A DNA stretch of 64,000 nucleotides, from NCBI RefSeq assembly GCF_900115185.1, contig NZ_FOVN01000001.1, positions 1,054,001 through 1,118,000 of the forward strand, in the 5' to 3' direction. The translations under genes and the position numbers were made by a program. The stretch is from Algorimicrobium echini. Lineage in GTDB: Bacteria; Bacteroidota; Bacteroidia; Flavobacteriales; Flavobacteriaceae. The notes under the pieces were generated by a model. It had not been told where the DNA came from, did not search any database, and was given only the letters and a program-made list of their open reading frames with translations. This document shows, piece after piece, positions 1 to 8,902 of this stretch; the first letter of the stretch is position 1; each line of letters begins with the position of its first letter.

Positions 1-1791
1 AATTTGGCCTTGGTAGGTGTTTTCAGGAAGGCCAGGTCTATTTGTGTTGGTATAACCAGGAATAGGTTTGATTACTTTTATTTCATAAAGTCCTCCAGTG
101 TTTTCGTTAATTTGAAGGTTATCTAAAGAGAAGATGCTGTTGAAATTATTAACATCTGTAACAGGATAATTTCCTTGAATTATATCATATCCATAACGGA
201 TATTGTTGAAATTACGGGTTTTACTCTTACCATTATACCCAATATTTAATTTGGCGTTTTCAGAAATTTCATAAGCGAAATTTAAAAATCCATTATACTC
301 ATCGTCAGTAATACTTTGGAAATAACGTTGATTGTCATAATCTACATTACTATAAAATATAGGATTTGTGCTAGCATCATTATCAAAAGCCAAATGGTAG
401 TTTTCTAAACTAATGCGTTTACGGTCTGGCTGATCTGCGTTTACGTAATTATAGCCAAAGCCCCAGTCTACCTCAATTTTTCCGGATTTATGATTTCCTA
501 ATAGTTGATTAACAAACATTTTAGTTTGGTCAAACTGTACATTCATTTGGTAAAAACCTTCATCTGTATTTTGAATGGCATCACGGTTTTTTCCGTTGCC
601 ATTGGTACCAAAATAACCTACAACATCTGAAGAGTTATTGATAAAAACAGAATTATATTTAATAGTGTTGGCATTATCTATTTTGTAATTTATGTTAGCC
701 ATGGCTGTAGTAGTCGTACCATACTCATATTCTTCAGCACTATCCTCAAACGCTTTCTTTTCAACTAGTGTATAATCTCTAGTTGTCCCTTGGCGGTATT
801 CAAAACCGTTTTCAAAAGAACCTGTTACAAAAATGCTTAAGCGCGATCCGTTTTTAAAATTAAAGGACTTTCCTGTGGAAGCACCATAACTCACATTAAT
901 AGGTGTTCCTGCAGAAACCGGATCTATGCCATGAGATAGCACAACAGCAAACGGATTGTGGTCATAACGACCATAGTAACCAAAATAGCCAGTGCCTTCG
1001 CTTCTTACAAAATCTTTATTTATGGCATTGGTATTAAAACCGCTGCCTACAAAAACATTTAAAAAGCCATTACCATTGTAATCTTTAGAGTTGATATTAA
1101 CATTTCCTGCCGAAAAATCGCCATAAAAACCAGCAGCATACGCCTTGCTAATAGATACGTTTTCAATGATATCTGAAGAAAATAAATCCAAATCAATATT
1201 CTTTTTATTAACATTGCTAGATGGAAGTGATAAACCATTCATGGTGGTATTCAAGTAGCGATCGCCTAATCCACGAACATATACGTTGCTAGAACCCTCT
1301 TGTTTTGAAACACCCGAAATTTTTGCAACAGCTCCTGCTGCATTACTAACACCTTTACGCGATAATTCTTCAGCACCAATGCTTTGTTTAATTTCTACAG
1401 CTTTTTTCTGCTCTAATAATAAAGCTACTTCACTTTCGCGTTTAGTAGTTGTCGTAATCACGACTTCATCTAATGATGCTGCACTAGCAGCCATAGGTAA
1501 ATTTATTTCGGTAACCTTTCCTGCAATTATTTTTGCTTCTATTTCTTGCGTTTCGTAGCCTACAAAACTAAATACAATGGTATAAGTTCCAGCTTCTAAA
1601 TTGTCAATAAGATACAAGCCGTCCATATCGGTAGTTGTCCCTTTTGCAGTTCCTTTTATTAGTACATTAGCAAAGGGAAGTGGCTCATTGTTGTATTCTT
1701 GGTCAGTGATTTTTCCTGCTAATGAACCCGTATTCTGTGAATACGTTAGTATGGTAACAAATAAAAACAGGTTAAGAAGTAAATATTTCAT
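1..1791 (-). CDS. TonB-dependent outer-membrane receptor, C-terminus cut off by the window edge
   Basis: The reading frame is open from an ATG at 1791 to the left edge, giving 597 residues without a stop. Residues 1-19 form a signal peptide ending TYSQ. Residues about 20-105 look like the carboxypeptidase regulatory-like (CarboxypepD_reg) domain common on Bacteroidota receptors. A TonB-box-like DEVVIT follows at about 108-113, then a plug domain with VYVRGLGDRY and NGLSLPSSN, then the start of the beta-barrel. Family knowledge: such receptors import siderophores, sugars or peptides across the outer membrane using TonB-ExbBD energy. The substrate cannot be told from the sequence; no SusD-like partner is visible on this side, though one could lie outside the window. 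It is divergent from dgt with 186 bp between them. The receptor assignment is firm. Confidence 0.9.
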   Translation of the reverse strand, partial: MKYLLLNLFLFVTILTYSQNTGSLAGKITDQEYNNEPLPFANVLIKGTAKGTTTDMDGLYLIDNLEAGTYTIVFSFVGYETQEIEAKIIAGKVTEINLPMAASAASLDEVVITTTTKRESEVALLLEQKKAVEIKQSIGAEELSRKGVSNAAGAVAKISGVSKQEGSSNVYVRGLGDRYLNTTMNGLSLPSSNVNKKNIDLDLFSSDIIENVSISKAYAAGFYGDFSAGNVNINSKDYNGNGFLNVFVGSGFNTNAINKDFVRSEGTGYFGYYGRYDHNPFAVVLSHGIDPVSAGTPINVSYGASTGKSFNFKNGSRLSIFVTGSFENGFEYRQGTTRDYTLVEKKAFEDSAEEYEYGTTTTAMANINYKIDNANTIKYNSVFINNSSDVVGYFGTNGNGKNRDAIQNTDEGFYQMNVQFDQTKMFVNQLLGNHKSGKIEVDWGFGYNYVNADQPDRKRISLENYHLAFDNDASTNPIFYSNVDYDNQRYFQSITDDEYNGFLNFAYEISENAKLNIGYNGKSKTRNFNNIRYGYDIIQGNYPVTDVNNFNSIFSLDNLQINENTGGLYEIKVIKPIPGYTNTNRPGLPENTYQGQI

Positions 1792-1977
1792 GTGTATTTT
1801 TACAAATTTTCTTGCGGCAAAGAAACGACTGAAGTGTAATCTCTAGGTTAAGTAGGTATTAAACCTATATCATAAAACCATTACCTAAAGGTTATGAGAT
1901 ATTCTTTTATAATCTGATTTAGAAACGGTTTCTTAACATTGAAAAAATAGTATCTTGCAACTCAATAAAATAGTACA

Positions 1978-3321
1978 ATGAACTGGGAACAATTATTATC
2001 ATTAAAGCGTTATGGTGATACCAATAAACGTTTACGAAAGGAGCAAGATGAAACGCGTTTAGGTTTTGAGGTGGATTATGATCGTATCATTTTTTCATCT
2101 GAATTTAGGAGTTTACAAGATAAAACGCAGGTTATTCCCTTGTCGCAAACAGATTTTGTACACACACGTTTAACACATAGTTTGGAGGTAAGTGTTGTGG
2201 GTAGGACGCTCGGACGATTAGCAGGTAAACAGTTAATTGAAAAGTATCCGCATTTACAAAACATTCATGGCTATCAACCAAACGATTTTGGTGCTATTGT
2301 AGCCGCTGCCGCTTTGGCTCATGATATTGGAAATCCGCCTTTTGGTCATTCCGGAGAGAAAGCAATTGGTGAATTTTTTAAAACAGGTGTAGGCAAAACA
2401 TTTCAACCGGAATTAACTGAAAAAGAGTATCAAGATTTATGCGATTTTGAAGGGAATGCTAACGGCTTTAAAATTTTAACCGAAAGCCGCGTTGGACGTC
2501 AAGGTGGTTTGCGTCTTAGTTACTCAACACTAGGAGCCTTCATTAAATACCCTAAAGAGTCTTTACCTAAAAAACCAACAACTCACATAGCAGATAAAAA
2601 ATATGGTTTTTTCCAAGCCGATAAAACCGCTTTTGAAGATGTAGCAAGTGAGCTAGGTTTAATTTCTAGAGGAATGGATGCTCATATTAGTTATTCTAGG
2701 CATCCATTAACGTTTTTAGTGGAAGCAGCTGATGATATTTGTTATACCATCATTGATTTTGAAGACGGCATTAATTTAGGTCTTATACAAGAAGAATTTG
2801 CGTTGGAGTATTTAATTAATCTGGTACGAGACCGAATCCAAACAGATAAATATCATCAATTATCAACCACACAGGATCGTATAAGTTATTTAAGAGCATT
2901 AGCAATAAATACGCTAATTAACGAAGCTGTTTCTGTTTTTATTGAAAATGAAGAGGCTATTTTAAACGATAAATTTAATATGGCATTATTAGATAAAAGT
3001 AAGTACGACGCGCAGATTAAAGACATTATTAGTATTAGTGTTAAAAATGTTTATCAATCTAAAGAGGTTGTGGAAAAAGAAATTATGGGTTACCGTGTCA
3101 TCAATACTTTGTTAGAAACCTATATATCGGCTGTCAACAATGCCTACAATGGTAGCACTTCTAATTATGACACCCTTATATTAAATACCCTATCAGGACA
3201 TGTTAATCTTCACGAAGATTTAATTTATAAACGGTTGTTAAATGTTTGTAATTATGTGGCATCTTTATCGGATAGCCGTGCGATATTGATTTATAAGAAA
3301 ATTAAAGGCATGGCCTTTTAG
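1978..3321 (+). CDS. dgt: Deoxyguanosinetriphosphate triphosphohydrolase (dGTPase)
   Basis: This 447-residue cytoplasmic enzyme hydrolyses dGTP (or other dNTPs) to the nucleoside and tripolyphosphate, and so helps control dNTP pools. The HD-domain metal site is visible: RLTH with His67, then AHDIGNPPFGHSGE with His115-Asp116, which is the dGTPase signature. The start is preceded by a promoter-like TATCTTGC at 1951-1958, which implies a short leader. It stands alone, divergent from the TonB receptor and followed by a small membrane-protein gene. The length fits the Bacteroidota form of the family. True substrate preference (dGTP alone or several dNTPs) is not visible. Confidence 0.93.
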   Translation: MNWEQLLSLKRYGDTNKRLRKEQDETRLGFEVDYDRIIFSSEFRSLQDKTQVIPLSQTDFVHTRLTHSLEVSVVGRTLGRLAGKQLIEKYPHLQNIHGYQPNDFGAIVAAAALAHDIGNPPFGHSGEKAIGEFFKTGVGKTFQPELTEKEYQDLCDFEGNANGFKILTESRVGRQGGLRLSYSTLGAFIKYPKESLPKKPTTHIADKKYGFFQADKTAFEDVASELGLISRGMDAHISYSRHPLTFLVEAADDICYTIIDFEDGINLGLIQEEFALEYLINLVRDRIQTDKYHQLSTTQDRISYLRALAINTLINEAVSVFIENEEAILNDKFNMALLDKSKYDAQIKDIISISVKNVYQSKEVVEKEIMGYRVINTLLETYISAVNNAYNGSTSNYDTLILNTLSGHVNLHEDLIYKRLLNVCNYVASLSDSRAILIYKKIKGMAF

Positions 3322-3421
3322 TAAGATAATACTTTCAAAATAAACGATTTATCGAAAATATTTGCTCATTATCGATAAGTTGTTTACTTTTAGTTATTCT
3401 CAAATAACTGAACTTAAAAAA

Positions 3422-3550
3422 ATGAAGAAAAATATTCTAGGTGCAATAGTCATATTTTTTGTGGCTTTTGCTAGTTTGTTAGCTATAAGTGAACTAACCA
3501 ATACAAGCGATGATAATATTGATTCGACACAATTTTATGCAGAAGATTAA
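3422..3550 (+). CDS. Small hypothetical membrane or exported protein (42 aa)
   Basis: The gene encodes 42 residues from the ATG at 3422. An upstream in-frame codon at 3362 would add 20 residues, but these look like untranslated leader. Residues 2-24 (KKNILGAIVIFFVAFASLLAIS) are one hydrophobic helix after two lysines, followed by a short acidic tail ending FYAED, so the tail would lie outside the cytoplasm. No family is recognised. It lies 100 bp after dgt on the same strand and ends 5 bp from the stop of convergent dxs, which leaves little room for anything else. Reality of the gene is likely but unproven. Confidence 0.5.
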   Translation: MKKNILGAIVIFFVAFASLLAISELTNTSDDNIDSTQFYAED

Positions 3551-3555
3551 AGAAT

Positions 3556-5322
3556 TTACAAATTCATTATTTTTAACACGAATGCTTTAATTTTTTTAGC
3601 GCTAATACCAACTATATCCTCAAGTTCATCAACTGTTCCGTGCTCTATAAACGTATCAGGAACACCTAAAGTGTTTAGTGTGTTTTTGTATCCAAACTCT
3701 GATTTGAATTCAGCAATGGCACTGCCAAACCCACCGATAATAGTTCCATTTTCTATAGTAATAATGTTTTCATACTTTTCAAAAATGTTGTGAAGTAGGT
3801 TTGTGTCAAGTGGCTTTACAAATCCCATACTGTAATGTGAAACTGTTAAATCATCAATAGCGTGGGCTACATTTTTAGCTACATGGCCAAGACTTAAAAT
3901 TGCAATACTTTCTCCTTGTTTTAACTGTTCACCTTTACCAATTTCTACCTCTTTAAATGGAACTTTCCAGTTTAATTCAGTTCCTCGGCCTCTGGGATAT
4001 CTAATGGCCAAAGGGTTTGAAAGTTTTCCTAGCTGCGCTGTATAAAGTAAATTTCTTAAGGTAATTTCATTTCTTGGAGCAGCAATAATTAAATTTGGAA
4101 TGCAGCGTAAATAGGCTAAATCAAAAACACCATGATGTGTGGCGCCATCTTCGCCAACCAATCCAGCACGATCTAAACAGAAAATAACGGGTAAATTCTG
4201 CAAAGCCACATCGTGTATTATTTGGTCATAAGCCCGTTGTAAAAATGTTGAGTAAATATTACAAAACGGAATCATGCCTTGTGTTGCCATACCAGCAGCA
4301 AGTGTTACCGCATGTTGTTCAGCAATACCAACATCAAACGCACGATTAGGATAGGTATCCATCATGAATTTTAAAGAACTTCCTGTTGGCATAGCAGGTG
4401 TAATGCCTATAATTTTTTCGTTTTTATCAGCTAATTCAACCAATGTTAACCCAAAAACATCTTGATATTTTGGAGCTTGTAAAGTGCTCGGTTTTGCAGG
4501 AATATCACCAGTTATAGCGTCAAACTTCCCAGGTGCATGATATACAACTTGGTTTTCTTCAGCTTGTTTTAAGCCTTTGCCTTTGGTGGTTATTATATGA
4601 AGGAATTTTGGGCCTTCAATTGTTTTTAACCGCTCTAATTCTGAAATTATTTTAAAGACATCATGTCCATCAATAGGCCCTGAATAATTGAAATTTAAGG
4701 CTTCAAAAATATTATCTTGTTTTTGGATGCCTGTTTTTACGTTGGTTAAATATTGTTTTAAGGCACCAACACTTGGGTCTATACCTATGGCATTATCATT
4801 TAGTATGACTAGTAAATTTGTGTTTGTAACACCTGCGTGGTTTAAGCCTTCAAAAGCCATTCCACTGGCTATAGAAGCATCACCAATTACAGCAACATGA
4901 TGCTTTTTAAAATCACCATTTATTTGAGATGCAATAGCCATGCCTAAAGCTGCCGAAATAGAAGTAGAGGAGTGTCCAGTACCAAACGTATCATATTTAC
5001 TTTCAGAGCGTTTTGGAAACCCGCTAATTCCATGTAATTGCCTATTGGTTTGAAAATAACTCTTTCTATCCGTTAAAATTTTATGAACATAAGCTTGATG
5101 TCCAACATCCCAAATTAATAAGTCATCTGGAGTATTAAATACGTAGTGTAAAGCAATTGTTAATTCTACAACACCTAAGCTGGCACCTAAATGGCCTTCT
5201 TTTGTTGCTACAATATCAATTATAAACTGGCGTAATTCTTTTGCTAAATCAGGCAGATGTTTTTGATTTAGTGCCCTTAAATCAGAAGGGTTATTTATCG
5301 TGTTGAGAATACTTAAATTCAT
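3556..5322 (-). CDS. dxs: 1-deoxy-D-xylulose-5-phosphate synthase
   Basis: This 588-residue thiamine-diphosphate enzyme condenses pyruvate and glyceraldehyde 3-phosphate, the first step of the MEP isoprenoid pathway. Visible marks are EGHLGASLG (about 42-50), DVGHQAYVHK, the ThDP/Mg motif GDAS starting at 147 with a downstream Asn near 175, and the transketolase-type regions GIAEQHAVTLAAGMA and YPRGRG. The motif reads GDAS where many DXS have GDGA; the Asp and downstream Asn are kept, so activity is expected. It is a little shorter than the usual 620 residues. It supplies precursors to the polyprenyl synthase at 20.8 kb, but is not in an operon with it. It is divergent from the M36 protease. 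Confidence 0.95.
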   Translation of the reverse strand: MNLSILNTINNPSDLRALNQKHLPDLAKELRQFIIDIVATKEGHLGASLGVVELTIALHYVFNTPDDLLIWDVGHQAYVHKILTDRKSYFQTNRQLHGISGFPKRSESKYDTFGTGHSSTSISAALGMAIASQINGDFKKHHVAVIGDASIASGMAFEGLNHAGVTNTNLLVILNDNAIGIDPSVGALKQYLTNVKTGIQKQDNIFEALNFNYSGPIDGHDVFKIISELERLKTIEGPKFLHIITTKGKGLKQAEENQVVYHAPGKFDAITGDIPAKPSTLQAPKYQDVFGLTLVELADKNEKIIGITPAMPTGSSLKFMMDTYPNRAFDVGIAEQHAVTLAAGMATQGMIPFCNIYSTFLQRAYDQIIHDVALQNLPVIFCLDRAGLVGEDGATHHGVFDLAYLRCIPNLIIAAPRNEITLRNLLYTAQLGKLSNPLAIRYPRGRGTELNWKVPFKEVEIGKGEQLKQGESIAILSLGHVAKNVAHAIDDLTVSHYSMGFVKPLDTNLLHNIFEKYENIITIENGTIIGGFGSAIAEFKSEFGYKNTLNTLGVPDTFIEHGTVDELEDIVGISAKKIKAFVLKIMNL

Positions 5323-5421
5323 TTAGGTGGAATATGTGGTAAAGCTATTAAAATAGCCTTTATATTTTAAATATTTCTGTTTAAATTGAATAATTATTCT
5401 AAATAGTGATTCTAACTTGCT

Positions 5422-5429
5422 TATATTTG
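5422..5429 (+). promoter_or_regulatory. Promoter -7 element of the M36 protease gene
   Basis: TATATTTG matches the Bacteroidota -7 consensus TAnnTTTG exactly and lies 39 bp before the ATG. No clear -33 TTG is seen at the usual spacing. Confidence 0.45.
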
Positions 5430-5468
5430 AGGAATTAAATTCAAACCTCTAATTTTTAATTATTAAAA

Positions 5469-8153
5469 ATGAAAAATAATTACGCAAAAAAATTACTTTT
5501 TCTAGCTGTATTGGTTTTTGCCAATGTAGTCTATTCACAAAGTAAGTTGATGGATTCTAATTATGCATCTGTCATTCAAAATTACCTCAATCAGAACAAA
5601 GATAAATTTGGTTTAACGGTTAGTGATATTTCAGATCTTTCTGTTGAGAATGAGTATCTTTCTAAAAACACTAAAATAACCCATGTATATGTTAATCAAA
5701 GATATCAGGGAGTAGCGATTTTAAATGCCGTTTCTAGTGTAGCTATTAAGGGGAATGTTGTTTTTTACTATGCCAATAATTTTATTGGTAATATTAATGA
5801 TAAGGTCAACACAGTTTCTCCTCAACTAACAGCTGAACAAGCTATTCAAAACGCTGCAACTTCATTGAATTTAGGAAGTGTTCAGAATCTGGATTTAGTA
5901 AAAAATGTTAATAATAATAATTATGTTTTTTCTAACGGAAATATTTCACAAACGAATATTCCAGTCAGATTAGTTTACTTTCAAAATGAAACTGGTAATT
6001 TAATTCTTTCATGGGACTTAAGCATACACACGTTAGATGGTGCTAATTGGTATAGTGTTCGCGTTGATGCGATTTCAGGCGAAATTTTAAACCAAAACGA
6101 TTGGATTTTAGCATGTAACTTTGGAGATAATCAACATGAAAACCATAATCATTTAGTAAATGCATCTAATCAAAAATCATCTGATTTTCAATTATTTAAG
6201 GACGCATCTTATTTAGCTGATGGATCGCAGTATAATGTGTTTGCACTACCGGTTGAAAGTCCTAACCATGGTAGTAGAACCCTTTTATCTGAACCTGCTG
6301 ATTTAAATGCTTCACCTTTTGGGTGGCATGATACCAATGGCGTTACTGGCGCAGAATTTACAAATACGCGTGGTAATAACGTATGGGCTATGGAAGATAG
6401 AAATGGAAATGATGGATTTGGTTATTCACCAAATGGATCTACTTCTTTAAACTTTGATTTTCCTTTAAACTTAAATCAACAACCTGAATTATATCAGGAT
6501 GCTTCAATTACAAACTTGTTTTATGTGAATAATGTCATGCATGACATTTGGTATCAATATGGTTTTGATGAGGTAAGTGGAAATTTTCAAGCAAATAATT
6601 ATGGTAATGGTGGTGTAGGAAATGATTATGTTCGAGCAGATGGTCAAGATGGTAATGGTATAGGAGGTTCTATAAACAATGCTTTTTTTGGGACGCCTCC
6701 TGATGGTTCAAACCCAACTATGCGCATGTTTTTATGGTCAGCACCTGCAGGTGTTCAAGATTTAGTAACTGTTAATAATAGTTCAGCATTAGGAACATAC
6801 GCAGCCGTTAACCCAGCAACAACAGCACCTAATAATTTACCTGGAATTGGAACCACTCCTGTAACAGCAGATTTACAATTAGTAAATGATAATTCGGCAA
6901 ACCCATCTGAAGGCTGTAGCGCAATTGCTAGTGTAGCGGGTAAAATTGCTGTAATTAGAAGAGGTACATGTCCATTTGTAGATAAAATCCAAAATGCACA
7001 AAATGCAGGGGCAGTTGCTGTCATTGTCGTTAATCATAATAACCCTACTAATGACCCAGCATATGTACCATATGTAAATATGGCAGGAGAAACAAATCCA
7101 CCATTAAATATCCCATCTGTATTTATGAATTTTGCCGATGGTGAGTTATTAATTGCTGCCATGCAAAATGAAACAGTAAATGTTACATTGCAAGGTCCTA
7201 GCCCGTTTATGTTGGATGGTAGTTTAGATAATATGATTGTCGCACATGAATATGGGCATGGAATTTCAAACCGTTTAACTGGAGGTCCATCTCAAGCTGG
7301 TTGTTTAACCAACCAAACGCAAATGGGCGAAGGCTGGTCTGACTGGTTTGCTTTAATGATTACTTTACAAGATACAGAAGATTATGCGGCAGGACGTGGT
7401 ATGGTAACGTATGCGTCTGGTCAAGGTGTGAATGGAATTGGTATTCGAAATGCAAAATATGCTACTGACTTTTCTGTAAATGGATTTACATATGCTGATA
7501 CAAATAACGCAGCTCAAGTATCTCAGCCACACGGAATTGGATTTATTTGGGCAACAATGCTTTATGATTTAACAGAGGCTTATGTTGCTAAATACGGTTT
7601 TGATGCTGACATATACAACGGCACAGGAGGAAACAACAAAGTCATGCAATTAGTTTTAGATGGCCTTAAGTTACAACCTTGTGGTCCAGATTTTATAGAA
7701 GCGCGTGATGCACTTTTAGCTGCAGATATGGCCACTACAGGAGGTGAAGATCAGTGTATGATTTGGGAAGTATTTGCCAATAGAGGTTTAGGTATAAACG
7801 CATCTGGTGGTAGTAAATTTAGTAGAACTGATCAGGTTGAAGATTTTACGATGCCTCTAGAAACAGATCCTTCGTTACAAAACTGTACTAGCTTAAGTGT
7901 AGATGAATTTAGACAAAGCGATTACAGAGTGTATCCAAACCCAACGAATAATAATTTGTTTATTAAAACGAATAAGAGTTTTGGCCAAGTAACTATGACG
8001 ATAACGGATATGAACGGCAGACAAGTTTATAACAAGCAAGTAGATTTATTTGGAACTGTTGAAATAAATATGAATACACTACAATCGGGTATTTATATTT
8101 TAAATATGAAAGGTTTGAATATTGATGCTAATCACAAGATTATTAAAAACTAA
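5469..8153 (+). CDS. Secreted M36 (fungalysin-type) metalloprotease with inserted PA domain and T9SS sorting domain
   Basis: This 894-residue protein starts with a signal peptide (residues 1-23, ending VYSQ). A fungalysin/thermolysin-type propeptide covers about 30-210. The zinc motif HEYGH is at 593-597, with a downstream GEGWSDW helix supplying the third ligand. A protease-associated (PA) domain of about 140 residues lies directly before the zinc helix, containing IRRGTCPFVDK and AGAVAVIVVN. Residues about 820-894 (YRVYPNPTNN to the end) are a type A T9SS sorting domain, so the mature enzyme is expected outside the cell or on its surface. It is monocistronic, with a promoter at 5422 and a terminator at 8174-8205. 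Inferred role: digestion of environmental protein. Confidence 0.93.
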   Translation: MKNNYAKKLLFLAVLVFANVVYSQSKLMDSNYASVIQNYLNQNKDKFGLTVSDISDLSVENEYLSKNTKITHVYVNQRYQGVAILNAVSSVAIKGNVVFYYANNFIGNINDKVNTVSPQLTAEQAIQNAATSLNLGSVQNLDLVKNVNNNNYVFSNGNISQTNIPVRLVYFQNETGNLILSWDLSIHTLDGANWYSVRVDAISGEILNQNDWILACNFGDNQHENHNHLVNASNQKSSDFQLFKDASYLADGSQYNVFALPVESPNHGSRTLLSEPADLNASPFGWHDTNGVTGAEFTNTRGNNVWAMEDRNGNDGFGYSPNGSTSLNFDFPLNLNQQPELYQDASITNLFYVNNVMHDIWYQYGFDEVSGNFQANNYGNGGVGNDYVRADGQDGNGIGGSINNAFFGTPPDGSNPTMRMFLWSAPAGVQDLVTVNNSSALGTYAAVNPATTAPNNLPGIGTTPVTADLQLVNDNSANPSEGCSAIASVAGKIAVIRRGTCPFVDKIQNAQNAGAVAVIVVNHNNPTNDPAYVPYVNMAGETNPPLNIPSVFMNFADGELLIAAMQNETVNVTLQGPSPFMLDGSLDNMIVAHEYGHGISNRLTGGPSQAGCLTNQTQMGEGWSDWFALMITLQDTEDYAAGRGMVTYASGQGVNGIGIRNAKYATDFSVNGFTYADTNNAAQVSQPHGIGFIWATMLYDLTEAYVAKYGFDADIYNGTGGNNKVMQLVLDGLKLQPCGPDFIEARDALLAADMATTGGEDQCMIWEVFANRGLGINASGGSKFSRTDQVEDFTMPLETDPSLQNCTSLSVDEFRQSDYRVYPNPTNNNLFIKTNKSFGQVTMTITDMNGRQVYNKQVDLFGTVEINMNTLQSGIYILNMKGLNIDANHKIIKN

Positions 8154-8173
8154 TAATCTTTGAACGATATTTT

Positions 8174-8205
8174 AAAAAGGCAACTAGTAATTTAGTTGCC
8201 TTTTT
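8174..8205 (+). terminator. Rho-independent terminator of the M36 protease gene
   Basis: A perfect 12-bp stem (8174-8185 with 8194-8205) around an 8-base loop, with a T tract running to 8206, sits 20 bp after the protease stop. Its T tract runs into the tadA promoter. Confidence 0.88.
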
Positions 8206-8213
8206 TATTTTTG
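8206..8213 (+). promoter_or_regulatory. Promoter -7 element of tadA
   Basis: TATTTTTG is an exact TAnnTTTG match ending 4 bp before the tadA ATG at 8218. Transcription would begin at or just before the start codon, so the mRNA may be leaderless. It overlaps the T tract of the preceding terminator. No -33 element is evident. Confidence 0.45.
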
Positions 8214-8217
8214 TAAA

Positions 8218-8667
8218 ATGGAAATATGTTTTGATGATGCCTATTTTATGAAAAAAGCCTTATTAGAAGCCGAAATAGCTTTTGATAAAGGCGAGATTCC
8301 CGTTGGTGCTGTTATTGTAATTGATAATAAAATTATTGCACGTGGTCATAACCTTACAGAAATGCTCAATGATGTAACGGCTCATGCAGAAATGCAAGCC
8401 ATAACAGCTGCTGCTAATTTTTTAGGTGGTAAATACTTGCATAATTGTACCTTATATGTTACGTTAGAACCTTGCCAAATGTGTGGTGGTGCCTTATATT
8501 GGAGTCAAATAAGTAAAATTGTATATGGAGCTCATGATGAAGAACGCGGTTGTATTAATTTAAAAACCAAATTACACCCAAAAACAATTATAAAAGGTGG
8601 TGTTTTAGGAGAGGAAGCAGCGCTTCTATTAAAACGGTTTTTTATAGAAAAAAGAAATTTAAATTAA
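8218..8667 (+). CDS. tadA: tRNA-specific adenosine deaminase
   Basis: This 149-residue zinc enzyme converts the wobble adenosine of tRNA-Arg(ACG) to inosine. The deaminase motif HAE is at 56-58 (zinc His56, catalytic Glu58) and PCQMC at 85-89 gives the two zinc cysteines. Length and the ARGHN segment before the HAE helix fit TadA rather than cytidine or guanine deaminase. The gene is monocistronic and convergent with the small membrane-protein gene; their stop codons overlap by 4 bp. Confidence 0.93.
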   Translation: MEICFDDAYFMKKALLEAEIAFDKGEIPVGAVIVIDNKIIARGHNLTEMLNDVTAHAEMQAITAAANFLGGKYLHNCTLYVTLEPCQMCGGALYWSQISKIVYGAHDEERGCINLKTKLHPKTIIKGGVLGEEAALLLKRFFIEKRNLN

Positions 8668-8900
8668 ACTCCTTTGTCCTTTTGACTGTCTCTCATTTTG
8701 TCTAAATTTTCTTTAGTAAGTAGATAGTCCTTAACATTTTTATCTTTCCAACGGTACCATGAAAAAAGTGGAAATACTATAAAAAATAACCCTACAATTC
8801 CTCCGCCTACTAATTTTGGAGCATAATCTAAATTTAAGGTTAAGCCACAAATGATGGCTGTTATAGCTATTATAAAAAATAATAAAATGATATACTTCAT
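8664..8900 (-). CDS. Small two-helix membrane protein, function unknown (78 aa)
   Basis: The 78 residues contain two hydrophobic helices (about 2-22 and 32-50), a WYRWKDK turn, and a charged C-terminal tail (LLTKENLDKMRDSQKDKGV) likely in the cytoplasm. No family is recognised. It lies 2 bp after the ClC gene on the same strand, so it is probably the last gene of the leftward operon that begins at 12037. Confidence 0.65.
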   Translation of the reverse strand: MKYIILLFFIIAITAIICGLTLNLDYAPKLVGGGIVGLFFIVFPLFSWYRWKDKNVKDYLLTKENLDKMRDSQKDKGV

Positions 8901-8902
8901 GT

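Noticed and set aside
1866-1901. Imperfect inverted repeat between the TonB receptor and dgt
   Set aside because: Arms pair only in part in very AT-rich sequence; no promoter context supports an operator.
3976-4990. Possible inactive DXS because the ThDP motif reads GDAS
   Set aside because: The metal-binding Asp and downstream Asn, His residues and C-terminal motifs are intact, so normal activity is expected.
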